Assembly (NCBI GenBank): GCA_034423575.1
Contig: DAOUIF010000084.1
Span: 1-64,000, forward strand
DNA: 64,000 nucleotides
Reading direction: 5' to 3'
Source of the DNA: Bin87 sp034423575
GTDB taxonomy: Bacteria > Chloroflexota > Dehalococcoidia > Lucifugimonadales > UBA3495
Shown here: positions 52,496 through 61,858 of the stretch, in pieces
Layout of the letters: each line of letters begins with the position of its first letter
Numbering within the stretch: the first letter of the stretch is position 1
The notes under the pieces: model-generated
What the model was told of the DNA's origin: nothing
The model's database searches: none
The model's input: the letters and a program-made list of their open reading frames with translations, nothing else
Translations under genes and position numbers: made by a program

Positions 52496-54199
52496 TTACT
52501 TGTTGAGGACGACGTCGATTAAGGCGATCCGTCCTTGGTTGACGGCGTCCAGGCCATTTTGAAGCGCCTGGGCCAGGTGACCGGGGTCGTCCACCCGCTC
52601 GCCATACCCGCCGAAGGGCTCCACGAGCTTGGAGTAATCGGGCCCGGGGATGTGGACCCCGTGCCAGATGTCGGAGCGCGCGGCGACGCCATCAGGATAG
52701 TAGGCGAGGTGGTTGCCCCGCATGGCCTCGTAGCCCTGGTTGTTGAACAGCACGGTCATGAAGGGCAGGTTGGCCTCGCCGGCCACGCCGAAGCATTGGG
52801 GCACCGGGTTGTACAGGAACCCTCCGTCGCCCATGAGCGCAACCACCGGCTGGTCGGATTTCGCCAGCTTGACGCCCAGGGCGAGTCCCAGCCCCTGACC
52901 CAGGCCGCCGTTGGTCTTGTAGTAACTCTGGGGCCGGTCCCAGACGACGTGGCGGCCGATGGCGCCCCGATGGGTGGTGACTTCCTCGGAGTACACCACG
53001 TTTTCGGGCATGACTTCGCTGAGCACGGCGCACAGCCATGCCGGGTCGATGGGCCGGCTGCTGCTGGCAGCGGCTTCGGCCGCGTAGGTCGCTTCGGCCA
53101 ATCGCTCGTGTTCTTCAGCCCAGCGCTGGCGCCGCGCTTCGATTGCATCCCGGTGACTGGCCGCCATAGGTTGCAACGCCTCCACCAGCAGGCCCAGGCC
53201 CAGGGTGATATCGCCCTCCACATAGCGGTCGGCGAAGAGGTTCTGGTACACCATGTAATCCTTCACCGTAGTCTCGCCCATAGCCACAACGGTGGCATGT
53301 TGCGGGCCGGCCTGGGGTGGATACCAGGGGGCGCGGCTGGCAGCCAGGATCACCAAGTCGGCCTGCTGCAGGTACCGCTCCGACTGGCCGCCCAGATACA
53401 GGGGATGACCCTTGGGGAAATTGGCGTACAGAGGGTTGCTCTCGACCACGGGAATGGCGAAAAGCTCGGCCAGGGCGACCAGGTTGTTGAAGCCGGCCAC
53501 ATCGCGGCCCGCGCTGTCGGTGATGATCAGCGGTGATCTGCTGCGGGCGATCAGATCTGCCAGCTCGGCGATGTCCTGATCCGCCGGGCGGATCTTGGGC
53601 GCGGACGGCACGGTCCGCAGCTTTTCCGGCGGCGTCCAGGCGTGCACCATGGTCTCAATAGGAATGTTCATGAAGGACGGCCCCTGGGGAACCCGCTGCG
53701 CCACTTCTCCGGCCCGCACCACCTGCTCGTACACCGTGTGGGGACTGGTGGCCCGACCACTCCATTTGGTGAAAGCGTCGGCGAAACGATCCGGCCCGCC
53801 AACCACGCTGAGGTTGCGATACCACTGCCCCTGGGGGTCGATCTCCGGATCCTCGCCGTAGCTGGTTGCTTCACCGGAACATACCAGCATGGGCACTTCG
53901 CCGATCATCGCGCCGTGCACCCCCATGCTGCCCTGGAGCAAGCCGACCCCGGCGTGCAGCAGGACCGCCTGCATGCGGCCCGTGACCCGGGTGTACCCGC
54001 TGGCCATGTTCACGGCCAGGGTCTCATGCCAGCAGTTGATGTACTGCGGGCCCGGCGTCTCGTCGACCTTCTGGCGGGCCAGCGCTTCCCATACGGGCGC
54101 CCACTCGGAACCGGGTGACGAAATTATGTAATCGACGCCGAGGTTGCGAAACGCCTCAAGGATGGCTTCGCCGCAGTCTTTCGTGGCGGTGGTAGTCAT
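52496..54199 (-). CDS. thiamine-diphosphate enzyme, acetolactate synthase-like
   Basis: This is a 567-aa TPP-dependent enzyme. The N-terminal Pyr domain has the catalytic Glu in NCWHETLAVNMASGYTRV. The central domain and the C-terminal PP domain follow, with the cofactor motif GDGGFLYNP...LFNNQGY. It belongs to the acetolactate synthase/benzoylformate decarboxylase group; without an FAD-specific motif or a regulatory subunit it is more likely a decarboxylase or lyase than biosynthetic acetolactate synthase. Its AGGAGG lies inside the end of the upstream MFS gene, with 3 bp between them, so transport and catalysis are coupled. Confidence 0.9.
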   Translation of the reverse strand: MTTTATKDCGEAILEAFRNLGVDYIISSPGSEWAPVWEALARQKVDETPGPQYINCWHETLAVNMASGYTRVTGRMQAVLLHAGVGLLQGSMGVHGAMIGEVPMLVCSGEATSYGEDPEIDPQGQWYRNLSVVGGPDRFADAFTKWSGRATSPHTVYEQVVRAGEVAQRVPQGPSFMNIPIETMVHAWTPPEKLRTVPSAPKIRPADQDIAELADLIARSRSPLIITDSAGRDVAGFNNLVALAELFAIPVVESNPLYANFPKGHPLYLGGQSERYLQQADLVILAASRAPWYPPQAGPQHATVVAMGETTVKDYMVYQNLFADRYVEGDITLGLGLLVEALQPMAASHRDAIEARRQRWAEEHERLAEATYAAEAAASSSRPIDPAWLCAVLSEVMPENVVYSEEVTTHRGAIGRHVVWDRPQSYYKTNGGLGQGLGLALGVKLAKSDQPVVALMGDGGFLYNPVPQCFGVAGEANLPFMTVLFNNQGYEAMRGNHLAYYPDGVAARSDIWHGVHIPGPDYSKLVEPFGGYGERVDDPGHLAQALQNGLDAVNQGRIALIDVVLNK

Positions 54200-54202
54200 G
54201 GT

Positions 54203-55720
54203 TTAGTCCTCCTGTGCCGGGCCAGTTGCGGGGCGGAGCGAGGGTTCAGGTTGGGGGCGGGCAGGCACGGCCTGGTCTTCCCGGTGGGTGGGCAGGGCCG
54301 ACAAAAAGAGCGCGACGGACAATGACCCGATCATGGCGAAGAAAGCGTACCTCATGCCCAGGGTAAATGCGGCTCCCACGCCGCTGGCCGAACCATGGCG
54401 CACTGCATCCAGGCTTGGCTCGTAGCCCATGGACCCCATGGTGGCGGTGACGATGGCGGTGGCGACGGCGACGCTCACCACGTTGCCGGCGTTGCGTATC
54501 AGATTGACCAGCGCCGAAATGACACCATGGCTTTCCCTTTCCACCGCGCTGAGAATGGAGCTGGAATTGGGCGAGTAGAATGTGCCCATGCCACTACTGG
54601 TGAGCATCAGGCCGGGGATCACCTGGTACAGGGAAGATTCCGCGGTTGCTTGAGACAGAATGGCGATCCCAGTGGTCGACAGCAACAGCCCCGTCACGGT
54701 GAACTTGCGCCAGCCGTAACGGTCCGAAAGTCTCCCGCTTATCGGTCCCAGAGTAGCCATGCACAGGGCTCCCGGCACCACGCAAAGGCCGGCCACCGTC
54801 GGGCTGTAACCCAGTACGTTTTGCAGGTAGAACGGCGTCATGAACAGTATTGCCGAGCTGCCGATGAACATTAGGTAGTTGGCCGTCACGCCCAGGAAAA
54901 AGTTGCGTCGGCGGAACAGTCGCAGGTTCAGCATGGGGCCGGCTATGCGGAGTTCCCACCAGATGAACCCGGCAAGCAGAACCACGAAAGCGACGGCTGC
55001 GCCGAGGATCGGCGGGGAAGTCCACCCGGTGCGGTGCGCGTTGGTGATGCCCAACAGCAGCGCCAGCAGCGCGCTGGATGACAAAAACGCTCCCAGCCAG
55101 TCGAACCTGCCCTGACCCGGACCGCGAACCGCGCGCGGCTGGTCGGCGCTGGTTAAAACGGCTACGCACATGGCGATGCTGACCGCGACCATGGGGACAG
55201 TGGCGAAGAACACTGATCGCCAACCGAAAGCGTCCACGAGGAAACCGCCCAGCGCCGGACCGGCCACGGCTCCGGTGCCGACCATGGTCATGATCAGGCC
55301 AATCGCTTTGCCCCGCTCGTTGGCAGGGAACGCGCCGATCATGATTGCCATTCCCGTGCCCTGCGTCATGGCGGAGCCGGTCCCCTGCACGAGGCGCGCC
55401 ACGATGAGCACTCCCAGGTCGGTTGAGGTGCCGGCGACTATGGACCCGACGATGATCACCGCGGAGCCGATGACGTAGACCCGCTTCGAGGTGATGAGAT
55501 CCGCCAGCCGGCCCATGGGCAGCAGCAGGGCGATGATCGTCATGGCATATCCGATCACCAGCCACTGCACGCTGGGAATATCGGTCTGGAAGTAGGTCGC
55601 TATGGTCGGCAGGGCCACGCCCACGCTGCCGTGGTCGACCACGGACGCGAAGATGCCCACCGCCAGGGTGGCAAAAGCGTACCACTTGTAATGGGGGCTT
55701 CGCGACAGCGACGAGATCAC
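54203..55720 (-). CDS. MFS transporter, DHA2/EmrB type (about 14 helices)
   Basis: This is a 505-aa drug:proton antiporter-type MFS protein. It has the motif-A region GRLADLITSKRVYVIGS, motif C-like GPALGGFLVDAFGWRSVFF and about fourteen helices, normal for DHA2. It starts at a GTG with a weak Shine-Dalgarno. Its stop is 3 bp before the TPP-enzyme start, so the pair is co-translated. The carrier may export a by-product or import the substrate of the enzyme. Confidence 0.9.
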   Translation of the reverse strand: MISSLSRSPHYKWYAFATLAVGIFASVVDHGSVGVALPTIATYFQTDIPSVQWLVIGYAMTIIALLLPMGRLADLITSKRVYVIGSAVIIVGSIVAGTSTDLGVLIVARLVQGTGSAMTQGTGMAIMIGAFPANERGKAIGLIMTMVGTGAVAGPALGGFLVDAFGWRSVFFATVPMVAVSIAMCVAVLTSADQPRAVRGPGQGRFDWLGAFLSSSALLALLLGITNAHRTGWTSPPILGAAVAFVVLLAGFIWWELRIAGPMLNLRLFRRRNFFLGVTANYLMFIGSSAILFMTPFYLQNVLGYSPTVAGLCVVPGALCMATLGPISGRLSDRYGWRKFTVTGLLLSTTGIAILSQATAESSLYQVIPGLMLTSSGMGTFYSPNSSSILSAVERESHGVISALVNLIRNAGNVVSVAVATAIVTATMGSMGYEPSLDAVRHGSASGVGAAFTLGMRYAFFAMIGSLSVALFLSALPTHREDQAVPARPQPEPSLRPATGPAQED

Positions 55721-55752
55721 GACTGCTTTGCTGAGCGATCCAGGGGGCCCGG

Positions 55753-56706
55753 TTACTCGCCGGCGAAAAAGCGTCGGGGATTTTCCACGGTGATCTGGTG
55801 AATATCCGCGTCGGACGCTCCCATTTCCTTGAGGCGAGGCAGCACGTAACGGGGGATGAATTTATAGCCGTCGGGATTGGCCTGTCGCCGTTGCTCCTGT
55901 ACCTCAGCGCCGTAGCGCGCCTTGGGCACGGAGTAGTCGTGGGAGAGGAAAATCCTGTGAGTGAAGCCGGCGTCCATCAACGCCTTGGCGACCTCGGTGC
56001 GCTGCTCCCAGTCGGGTGTGCCGGGCCGCGTGCCGCCGGGATAACGATCCAGGCCCAGCCATACCCCCTTATTCAACAGACCCAGCAGGTACTCCAGGTC
56101 GGTGTCATCGTTGCTGTGGCCGATGTACACGCGGTCCAGGTCAACGCCCTCTTCTTCAAGGATGCGCACCTGGGCATCGCCGATGCGTTCGGGCGACCAG
56201 GTGTGGGTCGAAATGGGAACTCCGGTGGATTTCTGGGCGCGCGCGGCGGCGCGCAGCACGTTCTCTTGTGGGGCGGTGATTCCCCCTGCGTCACTGGCTA
56301 CCTTTATGATGCCGGCCTTGATGCCCGTGCCCTCGATGCCCTCCTCGATTTCCCGAACGTAAAGTTCGGCGATGACGTCGGGAGAGATTTCGCCGAAGGG
56401 CCGCGGCACGGCCAAGTGGTTGCCGGTGGCGACTACCACCTGCATGTCACTGCCCAGCGCCACCTCGCGAATCAACTGCACGTCGCGCCCCAGGTCGAAG
56501 GTGCTGACGTCGATAACGGTCCGGACACCATCCTCCCGGACGGCGCGCATGGCGGCGATGGACTGTCCGCGGATGCCGTCACGGTCGATGATCTCCGGGT
56601 AGGTGTGGCGGAGGCCGGCAGCGTTGGTTCCAACGTGCTCGTGGCTCAGGGTGAACCCCAGGTCGTCGGTATCTATGGGCCCCATCACGCTGTTCACGGT
56701 TGCCAT
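55753..56706 (-). CDS. phosphotriesterase-family hydrolase
   Basis: This is a 317-aa phosphotriesterase/lactonase-type amidohydrolase. The binuclear site is complete: SHEHVG (H-x-H), the bridging Lys in GIIKVASD, STHTWSPE and IGHSNDDTD histidines, and the Asp in FLSHDYS. Homologues hydrolyse lactones, phosphodiesters or organophosphates. ATG 56706 is chosen because GGAGGG is 6 bases before it, while the ATG at 56712 would abut the Shine-Dalgarno. It precedes the MFS/TPP pair on the same strand with a 32-bp gap and may be part of that operon. Confidence 0.92.
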   Translation of the reverse strand: MATVNSVMGPIDTDDLGFTLSHEHVGTNAAGLRHTYPEIIDRDGIRGQSIAAMRAVREDGVRTVIDVSTFDLGRDVQLIREVALGSDMQVVVATGNHLAVPRPFGEISPDVIAELYVREIEEGIEGTGIKAGIIKVASDAGGITAPQENVLRAAARAQKSTGVPISTHTWSPERIGDAQVRILEEEGVDLDRVYIGHSNDDTDLEYLLGLLNKGVWLGLDRYPGGTRPGTPDWEQRTEVAKALMDAGFTHRIFLSHDYSVPKARYGAEVQEQRRQANPDGYKFIPRYVLPRLKEMGASDADIHQITVENPRRFFAGE

Positions 56707-56901
56707 TGCCATCCCTCCTGGCCGTGGGCGAATGCGGGTATTCTATTACGAATTCCGCTGGGACGATACGAGAGGCCCGACCCCGAAGCATCCGGCTGCG
56801 TTGCGTCTACGGCGTTCATTAGCTGCGGTGCGGACGCCCGTTCGACTTGCTGGGCGATCGTTGGCCCGCCTATATTGGCCGAAACGCATCGGGAGGCAAA
56901 C

Positions 56902-57453
56902 ATGCGCACGCCCATTTTGACACGTGACCAGGTTCCGGAAGAACTGCGGGAGGCATTTGACCACGAGACCGCCGGCTCCGACGGCGTGGTTTCCAGCGGT
57001 CCCGGTTCCGCCATGATCAACAGCCCCGAGATGCGGAGGCGGGCTAATTATCTCGTCAACTACCTGCGGGACGAGTCCTCGCTGCCCAAGAAGATCCAGG
57101 AGCTGGCGATGATCCTGACGGCGCGCAACATGGACTGCCAGTACATCTGGTTCGCTCACTCCGTCCGAGCCAAGGAACAGGGCATCAGCGCGGAGTTCGT
57201 TGACAACCTGCGGGACCGCAAAGCTTTGCCGCAACTGCCTGCAGACGAGCAGACCGTGGTGAACTATGCCACCGAACTGTTCAACAACCACCGCGTCACG
57301 GATGCGACCTTCCAGGCCGCCATCGACCAGTTCGGCGCCTTGAGTCTGACGGAGCTGACGACGCTGTTCGGGTACTACTCGCTCCTGGCCTTCAACGCCA
57401 ACGCCTTCGATATTGACGTGCCGGACGGCGACGAGCCCAAGCTGCCAATCTAG
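56902..57453 (+). CDS. carboxymuconolactone decarboxylase (CMD/AhpD-fold) family protein
   Basis: This is a 183-aa CMD-fold protein. The central helix pair has LPKKIQELAMILTARNMDCQYIWFAHS, the usual Cys and His positions of the family, followed by LTTLFGYYSLLAFNANAFD. The AhpD C-x2-C pair is not present (only one Cys), so a peroxidase role is unlikely. It may be a decarboxylase, hydratase or an assembly factor. ATG 56902 follows GGGAGG. It is a single plus-strand gene between two minus-strand units. Confidence 0.88.
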   Translation: MRTPILTRDQVPEELREAFDHETAGSDGVVSSGPGSAMINSPEMRRRANYLVNYLRDESSLPKKIQELAMILTARNMDCQYIWFAHSVRAKEQGISAEFVDNLRDRKALPQLPADEQTVVNYATELFNNHRVTDATFQAAIDQFGALSLTELTTLFGYYSLLAFNANAFDIDVPDGDEPKLPI

Positions 57454-57513
57454 CAACCCTGTGAACATAGCTGTCGTTGGGCGCATTGATCCGGGCAGGT
57501 ACTCGTGCGCTGC

Positions 57514-58599
57514 TCAGCGCGGCAGTCGGCTCAGCAGGCTGACGTACCACCGGGACAGTTGCACGACGAAACCACCCCGGTGATGCAGCCGAGCCGGCGC
57601 GGACCGAGCCGGAACGCTCTCAGCGAGCATCGGAGCCAACACCCGGTCCTGGAACTGCTCAACCAGCGCGCGATCGTCAGTGCGCAGGACAACCTCCTGC
57701 TGCAGGTCATAGGCGACGAAATCGAAATTGCAGCTGCCGAGGATGAGCTGCGCGCCGTCTATAAGCACGGCTTTGACGTGGCACATTTCCGGTTGATAAA
57801 GCAAGACTTCGAGATTGGAGCCGGCGGTCGAGCGGAATAAGGCCTGCTGCAAGATGGCCTTGTTGTTGTGCGCAGGGTTGATCACCCGAACCCGGACCGA
57901 TGCCGGGAGCCGTGCGAGGCGCCCCAGCAAGGGATCGGAAATATAAGGCGTGATCACGTCGACCGATTGTTCGGCCCGACCGATGGCAGCGAAGAGTTCC
58001 TCGTATTCCGCTCGGCTGCGGCGGCCGTCCAAGAAGTAGAGGTCTCCCAAGGGCGTCGGCGCCACCCGCGACGCGTTGACTCCGCTCAGTGTGTCGTAGA
58101 AATCCTGGACTAGCGCATCCACCAGGGCCGGGCAATCGGTTCGCATCATCATGTCGTGCCACCGGAAATTGTGCTCGCTGAGGTTAATGCCGCCCAGGAA
58201 AGCCTGATCGTCAACGACCATCATCTTTTTGTGATTGCGGAAGGGGAACTTGCGCCAAAGGCAACCCATGGGGTTGGTAACGACGATACGCACACCGTCG
58301 CGCTCGGACAGGCGGAGCAGGCGGCGCGTATCGCGTACCTCCCGCCGGAATTCCGTATCCAACAGGAACCTCGGGCTGAACACCAGATCGTCGCTGATTT
58401 TCGCCGTGGAAAAAGCGTCCACGCACAATATTTTTTGCTCCGCCGGCGAATGGACGAGCAGGTCCCAGAAATGACGGCCCACTGAATCCAGATCGAAGGT
58501 CATCACCTGGAACAGCACACGGCGACGCGCCTGCAGGATGGCCGGCTCTACCTCGGCGACGAACTCTGGGGAATTTACCAGCAGCGTGGTAGCGTGCAC
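57514..58599 (-). CDS. phospholipase D-like / cardiolipin-synthase-like protein
   Basis: This 361-aa protein has two HKD modules. The first is complete (FRNHKKMMVVDDQAFLGGINLSEHNF). The second reads CHVKAVLIDGAQLILGSCNFD, H-x-K with the Asp and the trailing S-x-N-F-D. It can transfer phosphatidyl or hydrolyse phosphodiesters. There are no clear membrane helices at the N-terminus, unlike cardiolipin synthases, so it may be soluble or peripheral. It lies 3 bp downstream of the agmatinase-like gene on the same strand. Confidence 0.88.
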   Translation of the reverse strand: MHATTLLVNSPEFVAEVEPAILQARRRVLFQVMTFDLDSVGRHFWDLLVHSPAEQKILCVDAFSTAKISDDLVFSPRFLLDTEFRREVRDTRRLLRLSERDGVRIVVTNPMGCLWRKFPFRNHKKMMVVDDQAFLGGINLSEHNFRWHDMMMRTDCPALVDALVQDFYDTLSGVNASRVAPTPLGDLYFLDGRRSRAEYEELFAAIGRAEQSVDVITPYISDPLLGRLARLPASVRVRVINPAHNNKAILQQALFRSTAGSNLEVLLYQPEMCHVKAVLIDGAQLILGSCNFDFVAYDLQQEVVLRTDDRALVEQFQDRVLAPMLAESVPARSAPARLHHRGGFVVQLSRWYVSLLSRLPR

Positions 58600-58602
58600 T
58601 GG

Positions 58603-59595
58603 TCAGCGAGACGGGAAACGGACGGCAAGGACGTCCGCGATCAAACGCGCGGCCACCTGCGCAGTCAGATCCGACACGTCGTAAGGCGGCGCAACCTCCA
58701 CCACGTCTAGCGCGACCAGGTTGGAGCGGGCCACCAGGGCAGTCAGGCAGCGGCGGCACTCCTCGTAATACAGGCCGCCGACTTCCGGCGTTCCGGTTCC
58801 GGGGGCCTGCGTCGGGTCGAGGACGTCCACATCGAAGGTGATGTACAGATTGGACCCGACGGGCAGGCTCTCGGCCACCGCCTCCGGACCCGCGTCCCGA
58901 AACTGCCGAGTGGTGACGATGTTGTTGCCGTGGGCCACGGCTTGCTCGTAGGGAGCGCGACGCACGCTGCGGATGCCCACCGACGAAATGGAGCCGACGT
59001 GCTCCAGCTCATGGCAACGGCGAATCGGGCTGCCATGGGTCAGCAGAGTTCCCTGGTAGTCGTGGGTGTAGTCCAGGTGTGCGTCGAAGTGCACTATGTC
59101 CAACGGAGCGAAACAACCCAGGCCGGCCACAGCCGGGAAGGTGATCGCGTGGTCACCGCCGAGGATCACCGGAAACGCGCCGCGCTCGGCGATCCGCGCC
59201 ACCACGCCGGCCAAACGCTCGAAATTGTGCACCACATCGGATGGGTTCACCGTCACGTTGCCGCAGTCTGCCATGGTGATGCCTCGAAGCAGTTCATCTC
59301 CGGTGTCGGCGTCGAAAAAGCCCTCGGCGTCCTGTCCCCGCCCATAAGGGTCAAGGTACGAATAGGCCCGCGGCGCATCCCGCAGCGCATCGGGTCCGTA
59401 ACGAGCCCCGGGACGTCCGAACGTGCCCTGGTCGAAGGGCATGCCTATGAACGCGACGTCGGCATCCAGCTGATCGATGTCGGAGCAACGGGGTGTCCGG
59501 AACATGGTCCGGGGCCTGAGGTCCAGCGGCGGGACATCGCCCGAAGACGCATCCGGCAGGTATTGTGGTGCGATATTGAAATTCGAAGCGGTCAT
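58603..59595 (-). CDS. arginase/agmatinase-family ureohydrolase
   Basis: This is a 330-aa ureohydrolase. The manganese ligands are in GGDHAIT, DAHLDY and FDVDVLDPTQAPGTGTP, the last being the agmatinase/guanidinobutyrase style ending. It releases urea from a guanidino compound. The N-terminal PFDQGTFGRPGARYGPDALR is characteristic. The start at 59595 is chosen for homology; the frame continues 23 codons upstream and the Shine-Dalgarno is weak in both cases. It is co-directional and tightly spaced with the PLD-like gene. Confidence 0.92.
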   Translation of the reverse strand: MTASNFNIAPQYLPDASSGDVPPLDLRPRTMFRTPRCSDIDQLDADVAFIGMPFDQGTFGRPGARYGPDALRDAPRAYSYLDPYGRGQDAEGFFDADTGDELLRGITMADCGNVTVNPSDVVHNFERLAGVVARIAERGAFPVILGGDHAITFPAVAGLGCFAPLDIVHFDAHLDYTHDYQGTLLTHGSPIRRCHELEHVGSISSVGIRSVRRAPYEQAVAHGNNIVTTRQFRDAGPEAVAESLPVGSNLYITFDVDVLDPTQAPGTGTPEVGGLYYEECRRCLTALVARSNLVALDVVEVAPPYDVSDLTAQVAARLIADVLAVRFPSR

Positions 59596-59728
59596 GTCCG
59601 TGCAATCATTGTGATGCGAGGCAAGGGCGGTCGGCCACGGCGTGGGCAGCGTTATGCCCCCCATCCCCCACGCGCCGGCGGTTGTTGATTATACTTGACG
59701 GCAACCGACGAAAGAAAAGGAGATGGTC

Positions 59729-60499
59729 ATGGCGCGGTTTGAGGACTACCAGAACCGGTTCCAGTTTGCCAAGTTCGAGCGGGAGGACAGCATCCTCCAG
59801 ATGACGCTGCACAGTGACGGCGACACCCTGCAGTGGGGCGCCGGTCCGCACACCGAGCTGCCCGAGGTGTTTCATACCATCGGCACCGACCCGGAGAACA
59901 AAGTGATCATCATGACCGGCGCCGGCGACGGGTTCACCGGTCCGGCCGGCAGCAGCGACACCGTGCCGCGGCGCACGCCGGAGCAGTGGGACGCCACCTA
60001 CTGGGAAGGAAAGCACCTGCTGGGCAACCTGCTCAACATCGAGGTGCCGATCATCGCGGCCATCAACGGGCCGGCATTGAGACATTCTGAATTGCCGTTG
60101 CTGAGCGACATCGTCCTGGCTGCGCCGCACACCACCTTCCAGGACTCCGGTCACTTCATGAGCGGACTGACCCCGGGTGACGGCATGCATATCATCTACC
60201 CACTGCTGCTGGGGATCAACCGGGGCCGCTATTTTCTGCTGACCGGCCAGATGCTGGACGCCGAAAAGGCGCGGGAGTTCGGGCTGGTCGCCGAGGTGCT
60301 GCCCACGGACGAACTGCTGCCCCGGGCCTGGGAATTGGCAAGACAACTGGCCCAGCAACCGCGGCTGGTCCTGCGCTATTCGCGGGTCCTGCTGACGCAC
60401 CAGTTGAAAGGGGTACTGCACGACATATTGGGCTATGGCCTGGCGCTGGAGGGCCTGGGTTCGGCGCAGGACTACCTGGACCGGGGGCAAGGCCGCTGA
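59729..60499 (+). CDS. enoyl-CoA hydratase/isomerase family (crotonase fold)
   Basis: This is a 256-aa crotonase-fold protein. The oxyanion segments are MTGAGDGFTGPAGSS and INGPALRHSELPLLSDIVLAA. The usual Glu pair of enoyl-CoA hydratase is not kept: H-S-E-L and D-S-G-H-F residues occupy the sites, which recalls 6-oxocamphor hydrolase, a crotonase acting on free diketones. The start at 59729 follows AAAGGAG by 6 bases. Its 3' end overlaps the convergent MFS gene by 28 bp. Confidence 0.88.
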   Translation: MARFEDYQNRFQFAKFEREDSILQMTLHSDGDTLQWGAGPHTELPEVFHTIGTDPENKVIIMTGAGDGFTGPAGSSDTVPRRTPEQWDATYWEGKHLLGNLLNIEVPIIAAINGPALRHSELPLLSDIVLAAPHTTFQDSGHFMSGLTPGDGMHIIYPLLLGINRGRYFLLTGQMLDAEKAREFGLVAEVLPTDELLPRAWELARQLAQQPRLVLRYSRVLLTHQLKGVLHDILGYGLALEGLGSAQDYLDRGQGR

Positions 60500-61797
60500 T
60501 CCCGCGAGCTCAGGGTTGCATCAGCCTTGTGCGGAGGCAACGCCGTGAGCATGAGCAAGGCCGTGCAAGCGTAGATGCCCAACAGGGTCCACCAGGCCAG
60601 CAGGTACGAGCCCGAATAGTCGTGCAAGTAGCCGACCAGCGGCGCGCCGAGACCGGCGGACAGCAGATTTATCGGCATCACGATGCCTCGTATGGTTCCC
60701 AGGAAGGCGCGGCCGTAATAGGCGGCGAAGATGTAGGTGTGCACGATCATGCCGACGCCCACCGAACAGCCGAATACGATAGTGGACAGGAACATCATCC
60801 CTACCGATGACACGTAAATCATCAGCACGATGGCGATGATGAAACCGGAGAATGAGGCTGCGGCAAGGAACCGCGTCGGGATCCGGTCGGCCAGCCAGCC
60901 CGCCACCAGCGAGGTGGCGGCGGCTCCGCCGGCGTCGGCCGCGAACGACCAGGAAACCGTCAACGGGTCGTGACCCTTCTCGACAAAGTACGGGATCCGA
61001 TGAAAGCTCGCGCCGCCCTGGGCTACGCCGGACAAGGCGAACACCGCGATCAGTTTCCACATGGTTCCGGTCCGAAAGGCTTCCCGCACCGTCCACATCA
61101 CTTCCTGGTCGCCCTGCAGTACGGGTGACGCGTCCAAACCCTGGTTGGCGGCGTCCGCCGGCAGGTCACCGTCCACCTGGAGACCCAGATCCTCGGGTTG
61201 GCGTCGCAGGAATAAAGCCGCCGCGGGCACGGATATCACGAGGAAAAACAGCGCCAGGATCCGCCAGGTGCCTCGCCATCCGTAAGCATCGATGAGCCAT
61301 TGGGTCACCGGCAGGAGCGCGATGCCTCCAATGCCCAGCCCCGCGCCAGCCAGGGCCAGTGCACGCCCCCGCCGGCGGACGAACCACTTGGCCACGGGAA
61401 CCGAGGTCACGATGCCGTTGGGCGCGGCCAGACCGGACGCCCCTATGAGGCCGAAGAACAGGATCAGCTGCCACGCATGGCTGCTGAAGCTCACCACCAT
61501 AAGACAGGCGAAGATCAGAAACGCCGACACCGGGATGTAAGCTCGCGGTCCGTAGCAGTCGATCAGCCAGCCCACGGCAAAACTGAAAACACCGGTGGCC
61601 AGCCGCCGCGTGGTCTGCATCCAGCCAAAGGTCGCGCGGGACAGCGCCAGGTCCCGCTGCATCGGCAGCACGAAGAGCCCGTAGTTCAGCGTGCCAGTCG
61701 CCATCGTCGAGAAGTTGATGGCGAACATGGCCGCAACGATGACCCAACCGTAGAAGACCGTCCTCTGGCCGGGAACGTGTTCACCAGTGTGGTTCAT
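60472..61797 (-). CDS. MFS transporter, monocarboxylate/OFA type
   Basis: This is a 441-aa twelve-helix MFS carrier of the oxalate/formate antiporter-monocarboxylate group. It starts VFYGWVIVAAMFAINFSTMATGTLNYGLFVLPMQRDLALSRATFGW, the usual pattern of the group, and has RRRGRALALAGAGLGIGGI. It probably imports organic acids for the catabolic genes around it. The start at 61797 is preferred to a frame opening 10 codons earlier, which would run into the palindromic terminator of the upstream gene. Confidence 0.9.
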   Translation of the reverse strand: MNHTGEHVPGQRTVFYGWVIVAAMFAINFSTMATGTLNYGLFVLPMQRDLALSRATFGWMQTTRRLATGVFSFAVGWLIDCYGPRAYIPVSAFLIFACLMVVSFSSHAWQLILFFGLIGASGLAAPNGIVTSVPVAKWFVRRRGRALALAGAGLGIGGIALLPVTQWLIDAYGWRGTWRILALFFLVISVPAAALFLRRQPEDLGLQVDGDLPADAANQGLDASPVLQGDQEVMWTVREAFRTGTMWKLIAVFALSGVAQGGASFHRIPYFVEKGHDPLTVSWSFAADAGGAAATSLVAGWLADRIPTRFLAAASFSGFIIAIVLMIYVSSVGMMFLSTIVFGCSVGVGMIVHTYIFAAYYGRAFLGTIRGIVMPINLLSAGLGAPLVGYLHDYSGSYLLAWWTLLGIYACTALLMLTALPPHKADATLSSRDQRPCPRSR

Positions 61798-61801
61798 GTC
61801 A

Positions 61802-61836
61802 GAAACAAAATAGGGGCGAATGATCATTCGCCCCTA
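61802..61836 (-). terminator. perfect palindrome with T-run, terminator of the MBL gene
   Basis: A perfect 26-bp palindrome at 61,811-61,836 (half-site TAGGGGCGAATGA) is followed on the minus strand by TTTTGTTTCTG. It lies 23 bp after the MBL stop. The same GGGGCGAATnATnATTCGCCCC theme recurs as a repeat in many genomes, so it may be both repeat and terminator. Confidence 0.75.
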
Positions 61837-61858
61837 CGTACATTGGCAGCGCTGCCGC

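Noticed and set aside
55798..56901. Long plus-strand extension upstream of the CMD-family gene
   Set aside because: Antisense to the phosphotriesterase-like gene; ATG 56902 has its own Shine-Dalgarno.
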